NCBI RefSeq assembly: GCF_900010725.2
Contig: NZ_LR734869.1
Span: 275,159-339,158 of the forward strand
Reading direction: 5' to 3'
Length of the DNA stretch: 64,000 nucleotides
DNA from: Planktothrix serta PCC 8927
Lineage (GTDB): Bacteria > Cyanobacteriota > Cyanobacteriia > Cyanobacteriales > Microcoleaceae
Below are positions 1-8,701 of the stretch, one piece after another. The position numbers and the translations under genes are program-made. The notes beneath the pieces were generated by a model, which was not told where the DNA came from, ran no database searches, and saw only the letters and a program-made list of their open reading frames with translations. Position 1 is the stretch's first letter. Every line of letters starts with the position of its first letter.

Positions 1-264
1 GTGGGTTGGTCACGGATTTTGTTTACTCAAGAAGTCGTCATGGCTTTAAATACCAATGGTGTAGAAAGCCAGAGTGCTTACATTGGAGTTGATTCCAGCC
101 TTCATCCTGCGGGTTCTCAAATCACGGTTCTCTACAATAGTGCTTGGAACGATGATCAACTACGTCATCCTCCCACCTCCGAAACCCTAACCGTTGAACT
201 GTATCAGAATCGAACTGCTGTTCATCTGAACTTACCCCCAGCGGGAATGGTGATTTTAGCTTAA
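1..264 (+). CDS. C-terminal end of a probable alpha-amylase family (GH13-like) glycosidase, partial
   Basis: This reading frame is open from the first base of the window to a TAA at 262-264, so only the C-terminal ~87 residues are seen. The tail is beta-strand rich (SQITVLYNSAWND, ETLTVELYQNR) and ends in NLPPAGMVILA, which resembles the all-beta C-terminal domain of GH13 enzymes acting on alpha-glucans. No catalytic motif lies in the visible part, so the family call rests on the shape of the tail alone. A GTG sits at base 1, but the real start is presumably upstream of the window. A hairpin terminator follows. Confidence 0.4.
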   Translation: MGWSRILFTQEVVMALNTNGVESQSAYIGVDSSLHPAGSQITVLYNSAWNDDQLRHPPTSETLTVELYQNRTAVHLNLPPAGMVILA

Positions 265-306
265 TCTCACCTCCCCACCAAAAGCTAATACTCGAAACCT
301 GATTAA

Positions 307-339
307 AAAACCCCAGCTTCTCAACGAAACTGGGGTTTT
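307..339. terminator. Bidirectional intrinsic terminator between convergent genes
   Basis: A perfect 10-bp stem (AAAACCCCAG at 307-316 and CTGGGGTTTT at 330-339) has A-runs and T-runs on its flanks, so it can act in both directions. It lies between the end of the glycosidase fragment and the end of the convergent porin gene. Confidence 0.75.
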
Positions 340-362
340 CAGGATATTAAATTAAAGGGGAA

Positions 363-2273
363 TTAGAAGCGGAAAGTTGTCCGCAGTGTACCCACAAAAA
401 TTGTGTCGTTATTGTCATTGTGATCAGGATTGGTCACGACGTAGAAACCCGGTGTCACAGCGATGTACTCGCTGAAGGGGAAGCGATAGAAGCCTTCAAT
501 ATGAATGGAGGTATCTTCGTCTTCTAAAGCACTAATATCATGACTGGTGATTTTGGGTGGCATTCCCACAATCAAACCTGCGGTATCTCCTTCGCGGAGT
601 AAATCAGGGAACCCTAACACCGCAGCCCAGTTGATAATCGTTGCATCGGCGTTACCACCGCGTTTCTGATCAGCCCAGGTTGCACCAACCCAGCCACCGA
701 TGGAGAAACTGCGGGCGACCCTCCAGTTCATTTGGAAGCCTAGGTTTTCTGAAGTTGTGGCATTTTCACCGAAGGGTTTATTAGCCCCCCAACTGCCCGT
801 ACCGCCTGTGACGTATACGTTATCATTGCTGAAGTAACGGTGGTTGTAATCTAAAGACAAAGCTAGATTACTCATGGGTGCAAAGACTAATTGCGCCATG
901 GCACTGTAATTGCCATTGAACATCCCTCGACCTTGACGGGCATCAGAGGCAAAAACATCATCCGCTAAATAACCAATGTTGGCTTTAAAACTGTGACTAA
1001 AGGCATATTCCACGCCCATCCCTGCACCCGCAGGGCCTTGGAAACTGGTGGGGTTGAAGCGCCCAAACCGGGAAATTGCGCCACTGGCATCATCCCCAAA
1101 GGGAGTGAGAACATCTTGAATATCATCCAAGGCTAACCCTTTTGCCCCGATCCAAACTAAACCTTTTCCTTCAGAGAAAGGGAAACGATAGGCGAGGAGA
1201 TCCAAAGTCACATTACTAGGATTTCCATCAATCGCAGTCCGAGCCATTGGAGTGTTGAACAGATCGTAATCACTCAACGTTGGGATTGATTGCGCTTGTA
1301 AACGAGTTCTCAGTAAATCTTGACCCGTAAAACTGGTATCAAAGTTTAAACGCGCGCGGTAGCCTAAATAAGCTTGGGTGGGATCATCGCTATCATCGGC
1401 AAACTGACCCACAACGTTACGAGTTGCCCGATTTCCTTCACCCTCGCCCAACCAAAACACCGCTTCTCCACGCAGTTTGGTGGTGGTAGAGAATTGATTG
1501 GCTTCGAGTTCTCCGGTACGCGCTTCTAATACTGCTACCCGTCCGCGTAAGCTGGCTAACTCAGCCGCAAACTCTTCCATCAGCCGTTGCAGTTTGGCCA
1601 AGTCTTCACGGGTGACTAAATCTTTTGTAGAAGCATCAATCAGTTCATTGATCCGCTCTAAACAGGCATTTACCCCAGCCGCGAATTCAAAACGAGTTAA
1701 GGCGCGATTTCCTTTGAAGGTGCCATCAGGATATCCCGCAATACACCCATAGCGTTCTACCAAGGATTGTAGAGCTTGGAATGCCCAAGCTGTCGGTTCA
1801 ACGTCAGACAGTTGGGATACGGAGGTCACTTGAGCTTGGCGTTTGTTGCCTCGACCTTCTCGTCCATATTGATTCAGTTGTTGCATCACCTCGGCATTAC
1901 TGACCGCATCGGCTTGAGGTGCAGCGTCGAGATCGGCTAAAGGAATTTCACTATTAGCAGGATTAGCAGGAGTTTCGATGCCTCTACTTGGCCCAACTCC
2001 TGCATGGGGGTTCACGGGCACCTGAGCTAACTGTTGCGGTTGGGTGAGCGTCAATGTGTCCAACGGAGTGACAGAGACTTGCTCACTGATTTTTAACTCG
2101 GTTTGGGTGGGCTCCAGGGCGGTTTCTGCCTGTGGTGCTTCGGTTGCTGCGGCGATCGCAGTGGGTTGAGCCTCAGTCACGGGTAACTCGGCGAACGCTG
2201 CTATCGGAGCGACTAGACTCGCTCCTAATACGGCAGGACTGAGTAGCCATGCTTTCAGTAGTATTTTCGACAC
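363..2273 (-). CDS. SLH-domain outer-membrane porin (OprB/iron-uptake porin family)
   Basis: A 636-residue outer-membrane beta-barrel protein for passive or iron-related solute uptake. Residues 1-28 form a signal peptide ending in an AFA-type cleavage site. A low-complexity P/A/E/T-rich linker follows (30-150). Residues ~152-212 form one S-layer-homology domain (GCIAGYPDGTFKGNRALTR), which binds peptidoglycan-linked polymer. Residues ~215-260 form a coiled coil, and ~262-636 an OprB-type barrel ending in the aromatic TFRF that barrel-assembly machinery recognises. This order is the standard cyanobacterial Som/porin architecture. The gene stands alone on the minus strand, with a ~900-bp repeat-containing region upstream. 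The substrate cannot be told from sequence. Confidence 0.9.
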   Translation of the reverse strand: MSKILLKAWLLSPAVLGASLVAPIAAFAELPVTEAQPTAIAAATEAPQAETALEPTQTELKISEQVSVTPLDTLTLTQPQQLAQVPVNPHAGVGPSRGIETPANPANSEIPLADLDAAPQADAVSNAEVMQQLNQYGREGRGNKRQAQVTSVSQLSDVEPTAWAFQALQSLVERYGCIAGYPDGTFKGNRALTRFEFAAGVNACLERINELIDASTKDLVTREDLAKLQRLMEEFAAELASLRGRVAVLEARTGELEANQFSTTTKLRGEAVFWLGEGEGNRATRNVVGQFADDSDDPTQAYLGYRARLNFDTSFTGQDLLRTRLQAQSIPTLSDYDLFNTPMARTAIDGNPSNVTLDLLAYRFPFSEGKGLVWIGAKGLALDDIQDVLTPFGDDASGAISRFGRFNPTSFQGPAGAGMGVEYAFSHSFKANIGYLADDVFASDARQGRGMFNGNYSAMAQLVFAPMSNLALSLDYNHRYFSNDNVYVTGGTGSWGANKPFGENATTSENLGFQMNWRVARSFSIGGWVGATWADQKRGGNADATIINWAAVLGFPDLLREGDTAGLIVGMPPKITSHDISALEDEDTSIHIEGFYRFPFSEYIAVTPGFYVVTNPDHNDNNDTIFVGTLRTTFRF

Positions 2274-2306
2274 TCTATTTACTCCTCACACGGGTCTAGG
2301 TTTGTT

Positions 2307-2352
2307 GACACTCCCTGTGCCTAAAGGCGTGGGGATTCTTGGTTCAATGAAA
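2307..2352 (-). mobile_element. Relic of an IS200/IS605-type right end
   Basis: Read on the minus strand, the sequence runs from GAACCAAGAATCCCCACGCC through a short hairpin to AGGGAGTGTCAAC. This is the layout of right ends of TnpB-carrying IS200/IS605 elements in cyanobacteria, recalled from general familiarity. No tnpA or tnpB frame is left beside it. A related GTGTCAAC motif recurs at 2911-2917 and near the end of the window. Confidence 0.4.
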
Positions 2353-2903
2353 CCACTTAATCAAAGTACCTTTGGGCGCTTTAATCCAGAGGTGGGATTC
2401 TCCCCAAGCGTAAATTCGGATATGCCCTACCCTATTCGCATGAATGCGAGTTCTTTTTTAACTTGAAACAAATTTGTTTCAAAAAACTGATTGTCTAGTA
2501 CCCACGAATCTTTTACCAACTGCTGGGGGAAACTAAAACTGTGCAGTAGAACCCTATAGATTCAATTGTCAAGGTTCAGCATTTTGCCTTTAGACAACTA
2601 GGTTTTTAGACAGGTTATTTACCTTTCTTGTCACGGTAAATGGTAGCACGATCGGATGTCAATAGACAACCCAATATAAAGCCGTCCCTTCCTACGTCAG
2701 GGTAAACTCGGAAGGACAGGGTTTTAAAGCCATTTTTCTGATAAATTTTATCAAGTCTGCCCCCATTCTACCTGAATTTTTTCCAGGCGACTTAATGGAT
2801 TCAGAACTTGATGGCAGTTCTGGCAATACCCATTCAGAGAGTATCACTATTCTGTTGATAGTCAATAGTTACAGAGTTGACGGGTAGGGGCCAGGGTTAC
2901 TCC

Positions 2904-3144
2904 CAAGGAGTGTCAACTTCAGGCTAAAAGCCTAGAAATCAATTATTGCTACGCAACGCTGCGCGAACAGGCTTCGGGGCGGGTTCAGTGGGGTTGCGGT
3001 TAATGAGCAAAGATCTTGTAGAACCCGCCCCTACAAACCCGTTAAAACGGGTTAATCAAGAATGATCTTAGTCATCTTTAGATGCCGATCGCTTTTAGCC
3101 CGAACTTGAGTTCAGGGCTAACGTGGGTTAAGTTGACACTCCTT
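2904..3144. mobile_element. MITE-like element, ~241 bp, with inverted ends and 10-bp direct repeats
   Basis: The ends AAGGAGTGTCAACT (2905-2918) and AGTTGACACTCCTT (3131-3144) are perfect 14-bp inverted repeats. Both are flanked by GGGTTACTCC in direct orientation (2894-2903 and 3145-3154), as expected for a target duplication. The interior has no coding frame but contains further palindromes (GCGGGTTC...GAACCCGCCCC). It is probably a non-autonomous element; no partner transposase is seen in the window. Confidence 0.5.
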
Positions 3145-3188
3145 GGGTTACTCCGCCCCTACGACGTAGGTGGACTTATTCCTAATTT

Positions 3189-3653
3189 CTAACCTCCTAA
3201 TAAATACTGTAATTTAATATTAATATTTGTGTTCACTCCGGCTACCACAACTGCCGCCTCATTAAATTTGGGGGGCCCAGTGAAAATAGCAGGATTTTTA
3301 GAAAAACCAAATCCTTCGGTGGGAATTCCTAACGCATTCCGGTTAGCTGTTTTATCGCTATTCGCATCATGAAGAACTGCAATAGCATAACTACCCGGTT
3401 GTAAATTCTCAAAGGTCATGACAATAGGAACTTCTGTAATACTGCTACAACGTTTTTGTACAGCATCGTCTCCATTACTGGGAAAACCTTTATTACTCGC
3501 AAATAAACTCGCACAAATTTGTCCTTTTTTATTGTTTAATCCATCAATGGTAAGCGTAATTTTGCTTTGAGGTTGAGCAATAATAGGAAGCGTAATAGCA
3601 TTCAAACAAAGGAAAGAAGTAAGAAAGGCTAAGGGTTTTACTGGGTGAATCAT
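3189..3653 (-). CDS. Secreted DUF2141 family protein
   Basis: The protein begins with a signal peptide (hydrophobic stretch PLAFLTSFLCLNAITLPIIA). A DUF2141 beta-sandwich domain follows, with the family hallmarks: a first strand (SKITLTIDGLNNKKGQICAS), the AVLHDANSDKTANRN segment and GIPTEGFGFSKN near the C-terminus. The start at 3653 (MIHPVKPLAF) is preferred because it puts the signal peptide at the N-terminus. A longer in-frame start at 3710 would add 19 residues and overlap the promoter region of the divergent small gene at 3714. The family is periplasmic or surface-exposed; its function is unknown. Confidence 0.8.
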   Translation of the reverse strand: MIHPVKPLAFLTSFLCLNAITLPIIAQPQSKITLTIDGLNNKKGQICASLFASNKGFPSNGDDAVQKRCSSITEVPIVMTFENLQPGSYAIAVLHDANSDKTANRNALGIPTEGFGFSKNPAIFTGPPKFNEAAVVVAGVNTNINIKLQYLLGG

Positions 3654-3713
3654 GGGATTATTTTTGCAATGGGTTAGACTGGAATTCAATACTAGAATTT
3701 CGGAGGTCAAAAA

Positions 3714-3887
3714 ATGGAAATTCCCAAGAAACGCAAAGATCGAGAAAAGTTACTCAGAAGTTGTCAAAAACCCAATGGGCAATGGAATGTGAACTCGTTG
3801 AAAAAATTAGGGATTCCTGAACGACCTCGACGGGGGTGGGATCGAGCATTTATTCAATACGGGGAAGATTGGGATCAGTATGTTTAA
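3714..3887 (+). CDS. Small conserved-looking basic protein, 57 residues
   Basis: ATG at 3714 is preceded by a strong ribosome-binding site (CGGAGGTC, 3701-3708) and the frame ends at TAA 3885-3887. The product starts MEIPKKRKDREKLLRSCQ and ends ERPRRGWDRAFIQYGEDWDQYV. It is Lys/Arg-rich at the N-terminus and aromatic/acidic at the C-terminus, with no membrane segment or signal peptide. It is divergent from the DUF2141 gene. The well-placed Shine-Dalgarno and protein-like composition make it a probable real gene. Function unknown. Confidence 0.6.
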   Translation: MEIPKKRKDREKLLRSCQKPNGQWNVNSLKKLGIPERPRRGWDRAFIQYGEDWDQYV

Positions 3888-3962
3888 ATTATCCTACAAC
3901 TGGATAGTTTTGTAAAGTTATTTTGCGATCGCTTACGGCGGGGTGTAGCCCATCGCATTCCG

Positions 3963-4430
3963 TTAATTAATGCCTAACTTAGAACCCCAGTTAAAATCAT
4001 CCTGACCGACATTAAATAAAGTAGCAATCCGATCGCCTTTTTCTGTATAAATTAATTCAATTTGTAAATAACTTTCCGGTTTATAGGGTAAACGATCGGC
4101 CCATTCAATCGCAACAATTCCCGGTTCTACTTCAACTCCTTCCCAATATTGCTCTAAATTTAGATCTTCAATTTCTGAGGTTTCTAAACGGTATAAATCT
4201 AAATGATAGAGGGGAATTCTGCCCTGGGTGTATTCATTAATCAAGGTAAATGTAGGGCTTTCAATGGATTCAAAAATACCTAATCCTTCTCCTAATCCTT
4301 GGACAAAAGTTGTTTTTCCCGCTCCTAAATTTCCTTCTAATAATAGAATACTATTGGGCGGGAGCGATCGCCCTAACTTTTTTCCTAATTCACGGGTTAC
4401 TTCAGGGTTGGGGAGATGGAATTGAGTCAT
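3963..4430 (-). CDS. tsaE: tRNA threonylcarbamoyladenosine biosynthesis ATPase TsaE
   Basis: A 155-residue P-loop protein of the TsaE family. It works with TsaB and TsaD in t6A modification of ANN-decoding tRNAs in the cytoplasm. The Walker A loop GNLGAGKTT lies at residues 33-41. The family motifs SPTFTLINEY and LYHLDLYRL follow, and EWADRL supplies the Walker B-like region. Length is normal for the family. It precedes yvcK in opposite order on the same strand, with ~100 bp of palindromic repeats between them, so co-transcription is possible but not certain. Confidence 0.93.
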   Translation of the reverse strand: MTQFHLPNPEVTRELGKKLGRSLPPNSILLLEGNLGAGKTTFVQGLGEGLGIFESIESPTFTLINEYTQGRIPLYHLDLYRLETSEIEDLNLEQYWEGVEVEPGIVAIEWADRLPYKPESYLQIELIYTEKGDRIATLFNVGQDDFNWGSKLGIN

Positions 4431-4457
4431 ATTTAGGGTTATAAATTTAGGAAGATT

Positions 4458-4526
4458 AAGCCCTGAAGGGCTTACTACATTGTAGTGAGTCCTTTAGGAC
4501 TCTCTAAGCCCTGAAGGGCTTACTAC
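4458..4526. repeat. Pair of identical palindromic repeats in the yvcK-tsaE spacer
   Basis: The 21-mer AAGCCCTGAAGGGCTTACTA + C occurs at 4458-4478 and again at 4506-4526. Each core (AGCCCTGAAGGGCT) is self-complementary. Between them lies a related palindrome (GAGTCCTTTAGGACTC). This is a REP-like cluster that could also damp transcription from yvcK into tsaE. Confidence 0.65.
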
Positions 4527-4529
4527 GAG

Positions 4530-5906
4530 TTAGTTTTTGCCAAACCATCGTAACAGAACTTGGGCTAAACGATGGGGATTATGGCGTAAATATCCGGTCT
4601 TTTCATCAATATCCATAATATTACTCATGACAATTCTTCGACCTAATTGTTTAACAAGATCTCGATCTAAATTAACAGGATGAGAATCTTCTTGAGCATA
4701 ACGAATTAAGGCTTGGGCTGGAGGGACTGTTCCTTGAAGTAACACCGCATCAAACAGTTGATAACCGCAGGCTTTATCAATGGCTTTAATATGATCGGAA
4801 ACACTATAATTGTCCGTTTCACCCGGTTGCGTCATAATATTACAAACATAAATCCGAGGAACATTTCGAGACGCGACAGCTTCAGCAATTTCTGGAACTA
4901 ATAAATTAGGAATCACACTGGTATATAAACTCCCAGGGCCAATAATAATAAAATCTGCTTCTAAAATGGCTTGTACAGCTTTTGGGAGGGCGGGAGGATT
5001 AGGGGGAATACAACCAATGGTAACAATTTTTCCCTTAGCTTCAGTAATACTAGATTCCCCATGAATGCGCCGACCATCGGCTAATTTTGCCCATAAATGC
5101 ACATCTGTTAAAGTGGCGGGTAAGACTTGACCTCGAATGGCTAAAACTTTAGAACTTGCCGCGATCGCTTGTTCTAAATCCCCTTCAATTTCTGACATTG
5201 CGCTTAAGAATAAATTCCCGAAACTATGTCCGGTTAATCCATCTCCAGCAGTAAATCGATATTGAAATAATTCTGTTAATAATCGTTCTTCATCAGCTAA
5301 AGCAGCTAAACAATTGCGAATATCTCCCGGTGGTAAAACTCCCATTTCTCGACGTAACCGACCCGAAGATCCCCCATCATCTGCAACCGTAACAATCGCT
5401 GTAATATTAGCACTATATTCTTTCAATCCTCGCAATAAAGTTGATAACCCAGTTCCCCCCCCAATGGCTACAATTTTCGGCCCCCGTAATAAACGGCGAT
5501 GACTCAACAAACGATCAACTAATTGTTCATCTCCGGCGGGATGAAAAGCTTCACTAATTGAATTTAGACTGCGAGTTTGACTCCAAAGAATTAACAGAAT
5601 TCCCAAGGCAATCATCAACGGCCCTGAAATATAATTAGGAACAACAGTGGTAATCCATCCTAAGAAATTTTTCAGCAGTTGTAGGATGTAATAAATCGGC
5701 GTCATTCCCGTCCAGATTGCTAACCCCAAACTGGCGATTAAAACCCCTGTGGCGCTAATCGCCATCCAGCGTTTTACAAACAGTCCAGGGGATAACCATT
5801 TAAACCATTGATTAATCATCCGGGGAGAACGATAGTTAGAGAAACCCAGATAGAGCCTGAATTTCATCATCCTGCGAACGGTGTTTTTGAATGAACCAGT
5901 TGACAT
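4530..5906 (-). CDS. yvcK: YvcK/CofD-like gluconeogenesis factor with N-terminal membrane anchor
   Basis: A 458-residue protein. Residues ~45-110 contain two hydrophobic segments. The YvcK/CofD-like domain follows: [20 protein letters not shown] (Rossmann-like nucleotide-binding start), [37 protein letters not shown], and [14 protein letters not shown]. In Bacillus the homologue binds UDP-GlcNAc and is needed for growth on gluconeogenic carbon and for cell shape. The N-terminal membrane extension is seen in cyanobacterial members. An internal ATG at 5870 is an alternative start. Confidence 0.88.
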   Translation of the reverse strand: MSTGSFKNTVRRMMKFRLYLGFSNYRSPRMINQWFKWLSPGLFVKRWMAISATGVLIASLGLAIWTGMTPIYYILQLLKNFLGWITTVVPNYISGPLMIALGILLILWSQTRSLNSISEAFHPAGDEQLVDRLLSHRRLLRGPKIVAIGGGTGLSTLLRGLKEYSANITAIVTVADDGGSSGRLRREMGVLPPGDIRNCLAALADEERLLTELFQYRFTAGDGLTGHSFGNLFLSAMSEIEGDLEQAIAASSKVLAIRGQVLPATLTDVHLWAKLADGRRIHGESSITEAKGKIVTIGCIPPNPPALPKAVQAILEADFIIIGPGSLYTSVIPNLLVPEIAEAVASRNVPRIYVCNIMTQPGETDNYSVSDHIKAIDKACGYQLFDAVLLQGTVPPAQALIRYAQEDSHPVNLDRDLVKQLGRRIVMSNIMDIDEKTGYLRHNPHRLAQVLLRWFGKN

Positions 5907-6132
5907 AAGTATATATCTCAGATTGATATGCAGGGTTTGACGACCAATTTACACTACAGTATGGGAGGCTGGCTGTAAAATAAGGGCTAGAGTTGAATCC
6001 AATAGGGTTATTTTTCTATCCTATTGTGATGATTCCCCCAAGGAAAAATCAAGGGAGTCAGGGTCATCCCCTCGTTTCTTGAACAAGTGAATGGGGTCAA
6101 AAGTACAATGATCAGAAGGGTTTGGCAAGATC

Positions 6133-7005
6133 ATGAAAGACAGTAAAACGGGAAAAATTCATCGGATTGAAGTTGAACCCCTCGATTTGAAAGATAACTT
6201 AGTGTTATCGAAACGAGCAGAATCCTTAGAACCTTTAATTGAGTTAAAAGGAATCAGTAAGGCTTTTGGTTCACAAGTGATTTTAGATCAAGTTGATTTA
6301 ACCATTTATCGAGGAGAAGCATTAGGAATTATTGGCCCTTCAGGAACAGGAAAATCAACGATTTTGCGAATTATTGCCGGACTTTTACCTCCCGATAGAG
6401 GGGAAGTTTATGTATTAGGAAAAAAACGGCAAGGATGGGTAGATGATATTACTGATCCGATTGGAATTGCAATGGTGTTTCAACAGGCGGCACTATTTGA
6501 TTCTTTAACCGTAACAGAAAATATCGGATTTTTACTCTATCAACATACGAAATTACCTCCTCGAAAAATCAGAGAATTAGTCAATGAAAAATTGGAGATG
6601 GTAGGGTTGCCCAATATTGGCGATCGCTATCCCGCCGAATTATCAGGAGGAATGCGAAAACGGGTCAGTTTTGCCCGTGCTATTATGCCTAATCCTGAAA
6701 ATTCTAGGGAGACTCCAGAGGTAATTTTATATGACGAACCTACCGCAGGTTTAGATCCGATTGCATCAACCGTTATTGAAGATTTAATTAGAGATTTACA
6801 ACATAGTGGAAAAGGATGCAGTACCTACGGAATTGTCACGCATCAAGATAGCACGATTCGACGCACTGCGGATCGAATTGTGTTTCTCTATCAAGGTTTA
6901 GTTCAATGGCAAGGCACAATTGAAGAAGCCTACACAACCGATAGTGCTATGGTACAACAATTTTTTAGTGGGAGTATTGAAGGGCCAATTAAAGTTGCTC
7001 AATAA
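6133..7005 (+). CDS. ABC transporter ATP-binding protein, MlaF/Ttg2A-like (lipid transport)
   Basis: A 290-residue cytoplasmic ATPase with Walker A GPSGTGKS at residues 68-75, a Q-loop (MVFQQAALFDSLTV), signature LSGGMRKR, Walker B/D-loop VILYDEPTAGLDP and an H-loop (IVTHQD). The LSGGMRKR signature and the Q-loop form match the MlaF subfamily that powers MCE-linked phospholipid traffic at the cell envelope. No permease or MCE partner lies beside it, as is usual where these genes are scattered in cyanobacteria. The N-terminal ~35 residues are an extension beyond the usual ABC core. Confidence 0.85.
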   Translation: MKDSKTGKIHRIEVEPLDLKDNLVLSKRAESLEPLIELKGISKAFGSQVILDQVDLTIYRGEALGIIGPSGTGKSTILRIIAGLLPPDRGEVYVLGKKRQGWVDDITDPIGIAMVFQQAALFDSLTVTENIGFLLYQHTKLPPRKIRELVNEKLEMVGLPNIGDRYPAELSGGMRKRVSFARAIMPNPENSRETPEVILYDEPTAGLDPIASTVIEDLIRDLQHSGKGCSTYGIVTHQDSTIRRTADRIVFLYQGLVQWQGTIEEAYTTDSAMVQQFFSGSIEGPIKVAQ

Positions 7006-7194
7006 ATATTTAAGTGGATGAGATTTGATCAAAAAATACCCCAACTAACCGGAAAAAATTATAATCAGAATTAATCCCAGGATTTATGATAATATAATTA
7101 AAGAGATCGCCAATAATTATTATTAATTTTAAAATTTTTAGGGTTACATAAATTAGGAATTAATAGAATTTTTTTCTATTGTTCTCAAATGTTC

Positions 7195-7422
7195 CTAAAA
7201 AAGTAAAGACAAATTAAACAAAATTGGATCAGCTTTAATTTTACTAACTAAATACCGTTGCTGTAAAGATTGTAACCCATTAATTAAGTCTATTGAGGAC
7301 AAATCTAAATGTTGTCTTAACTCTTCTCTGGATACAGGTTCATCAAATTTGCTCAATTCTACAACAATTTTTTGTTCAACGGGTGATAATCTATTCAATA
7401 GCTGGTTAAAGTGCGATCGCAT
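7195..7422 (-). pseudogene. Fragment of a larger nSTAND/WD40-type regulatory ATPase
   Basis: The 75-residue product (RLSPVEQKIVVELSKFDEPV, then DLSSIDLINGLQSLQQRYLV) looks like the winged-helix segment that follows the NTPase module in cyanobacterial NACHT/NB-ARC WD40 proteins. There is no P-loop, no WD40 repeat and no continuation upstream or downstream. It is therefore most likely a leftover piece of a large gene. It could still be translated, since ATG and stop are intact. The family match is from memory. Confidence 0.5.
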
Positions 7423-7448
7423 TACTCACATTTTCATCAAGATGAAAT

Positions 7449-7769
7449 TTAATCTTGTTTAACATTTTCACCCTTTAATATTTTTTGAATTAAAGAGGGT
7501 TGATTTCCTTGTAATTCTTTAGCATAATCTTCTCCTGCTTCAATTTGTTGTCTAATTTCTTCTCGATGGTCATGGTAATAAGTTAAAGCTGCATAAACAT
7601 CAGCTAAGGTAATACTAGGATGGTGATAAATAATTTCATCGGGTGACATTCCCATTCTTTCATGCCAAATTACGATATCTTGAACTTTAATTCGATGTCC
7701 AGCAATACGAGGTTTTCCACCACAGATTCCTGGAGTAATGTCAATATGTTGTGAGATGACTGCTTTCAT
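7449..7769 (-). CDS. DUF433 antitoxin-like protein
   Basis: A 106-residue protein with the DUF433 helix-turn-helix fold: DITPGICGGKPRIAGHRIKV, then WHERMGMSPDEIIYHHPSIT and DVYAALTYYHDHREEI. DUF433 proteins are often antitoxins or DNA-binding partners of PIN-type toxins. The start at 7769 (MKAVISQHIDI) fits the family better than an ATG seven codons earlier. No PIN toxin gene follows, so it is an orphan. It sits 59 bp downstream of another antitoxin-like gene on the same strand. Confidence 0.8.
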   Translation of the reverse strand: MKAVISQHIDITPGICGGKPRIAGHRIKVQDIVIWHERMGMSPDEIIYHHPSITLADVYAALTYYHDHREEIRQQIEAGEDYAKELQGNQPSLIQKILKGENVKQD

Positions 7770-7828
7770 ATTTACTATTTTCCGAGTCACGAATTTGGTT
7801 AAACCCCCTCTATTGTAGCATTATTTCA

Positions 7829-8098
7829 TTACATATAATCCTTGAAATGTTCTAAGGGCTCATCAAAATCAGGGGACATTGAAATCAAACCTTTTGCACT
7901 CCCGAATTTTCTTTGTACAGCAGGAGTAATATTAAATGTCTTTTTAACCTCCTTCGTTAAAGAATTAGATGGGTTGAGATCAGAATTGTCAGAAATAGTA
8001 ATTTCTTGCATTAATTGTTGGAGTAACCATTGTTTATCCTCAAGGGATAATTGATTAATTTTTTCAGCAAATTCACGAACTTCTAAAGAGGGCATCAT
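7829..8098 (-). CDS. Antitoxin-like protein (DUF2281/VapB-like tail)
   Basis: An 89-residue acidic protein. The N-terminal half is helical (LSLEDKQWLLQQLMQEI), and the C-terminal tail RKFGSAKGLISMSPDFDEPL is the signature found at the end of many cyanobacterial VapB-type antitoxins that neutralise PIN-domain RNases. The typical downstream vapC is absent; a DUF433 gene follows instead. Two consecutive ATGs are available at the start. It is probably an orphan antitoxin, either solitary or decayed. Confidence 0.65.
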   Translation of the reverse strand: MMPSLEVREFAEKINQLSLEDKQWLLQQLMQEITISDNSDLNPSNSLTKEVKKTFNITPAVQRKFGSAKGLISMSPDFDEPLEHFKDYM

Positions 8099-8264
8099 AA
8101 CTCACCATAAATATTGATAATTTTTTCTATTATAACATTATTTTTAATGTCATGCTATAATAGGTTAATAGATTAATTTTTCCTGATTTTTTCTGAATTT
8201 GAACGTTAGCAATATGCTGACAGTTCCATCCCTACAATAATAGCATAATCAGAGGGTTATACCT

Positions 8265-8432
8265 ATGGCGATCGCACAAATTGAACATCTTATTCGTTAT
8301 GTCACCAATGCCGATGGCGAAACAACCGATGTTCTTGTTCCTATTGAACTTTGGCAACAACTGATGAATACAATATACTCTGCTCCTGTCAGTGGTTTAG
8401 CTTGGATTGACGAACAAGAACCAAAAGCCTAA
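8265..8432 (+). CDS. Small antitoxin-like protein, 55 residues
   Basis: ATG at 8265 follows an AGAGGG motif (8251-8256) and the frame ends at TAA 8430-8432. The product reads MAIAQIEHLIRYVTNADGET, then a DVLVPIELWQQLMN segment and a WIDEQEPKA tail. Such short proteins with a VPIELWQ-like strand-helix unit commonly precede PIN toxin genes in cyanobacteria. No toxin follows here; the next gene is glgA. The start codon region overlaps a HIP1 octamer. The call of antitoxin is by resemblance only. Confidence 0.55.
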   Translation: MAIAQIEHLIRYVTNADGETTDVLVPIELWQQLMNTIYSAPVSGLAWIDEQEPKA

Positions 8433-8517
8433 ATATCCATCGCTATCTTTTTCAATAATTATATTAAAATATTTACTCATATTTCCCCTAATTTTTTGAA
8501 TATATCCTTCATCCCTT

Positions 8518-8550
8518 TCTTAGTGTCTTTGTGCCTTTGTGGTTCCTTCT
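8518..8550. repeat. Interspersed repeat, family 'CTTAGTGTCTTTGTGCC'
   Basis: TCTTAGTGTCTTTGTGCCTT followed by TGTGGTTCCTTCT recurs almost unchanged at 43411-43447 and in inverse orientation at 10287-10309. All three are intergenic. No function is evident. Confidence 0.6.
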
Positions 8551-8701
8551 ACAGTTACTTTTAAAACCCCAACTAACCCGACCCATTCTAATCCGAATTA
8601 ATCAAACCCGCAAAAAAATCATCCTTCAGGGGTTTACTAATTTAGCCAACCTGATTACTATGGGGAAGACAAAACATCACGGTTTGGAGTGAGGAAACAG
8701 G

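Larger units (their letters stand above)
2274..3188. other. Long spacer with mobile-element relics
   Basis: No convincing gene lies in these ~915 bases. The region holds an IS200/IS605-like end near 2307-2352, an imperfect GC-rich hairpin around 2684-2722 and a MITE-like element at 2904-3144. The porin promoter should lie just upstream of 2273 but no clear box can be fixed. Confidence 0.6.
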
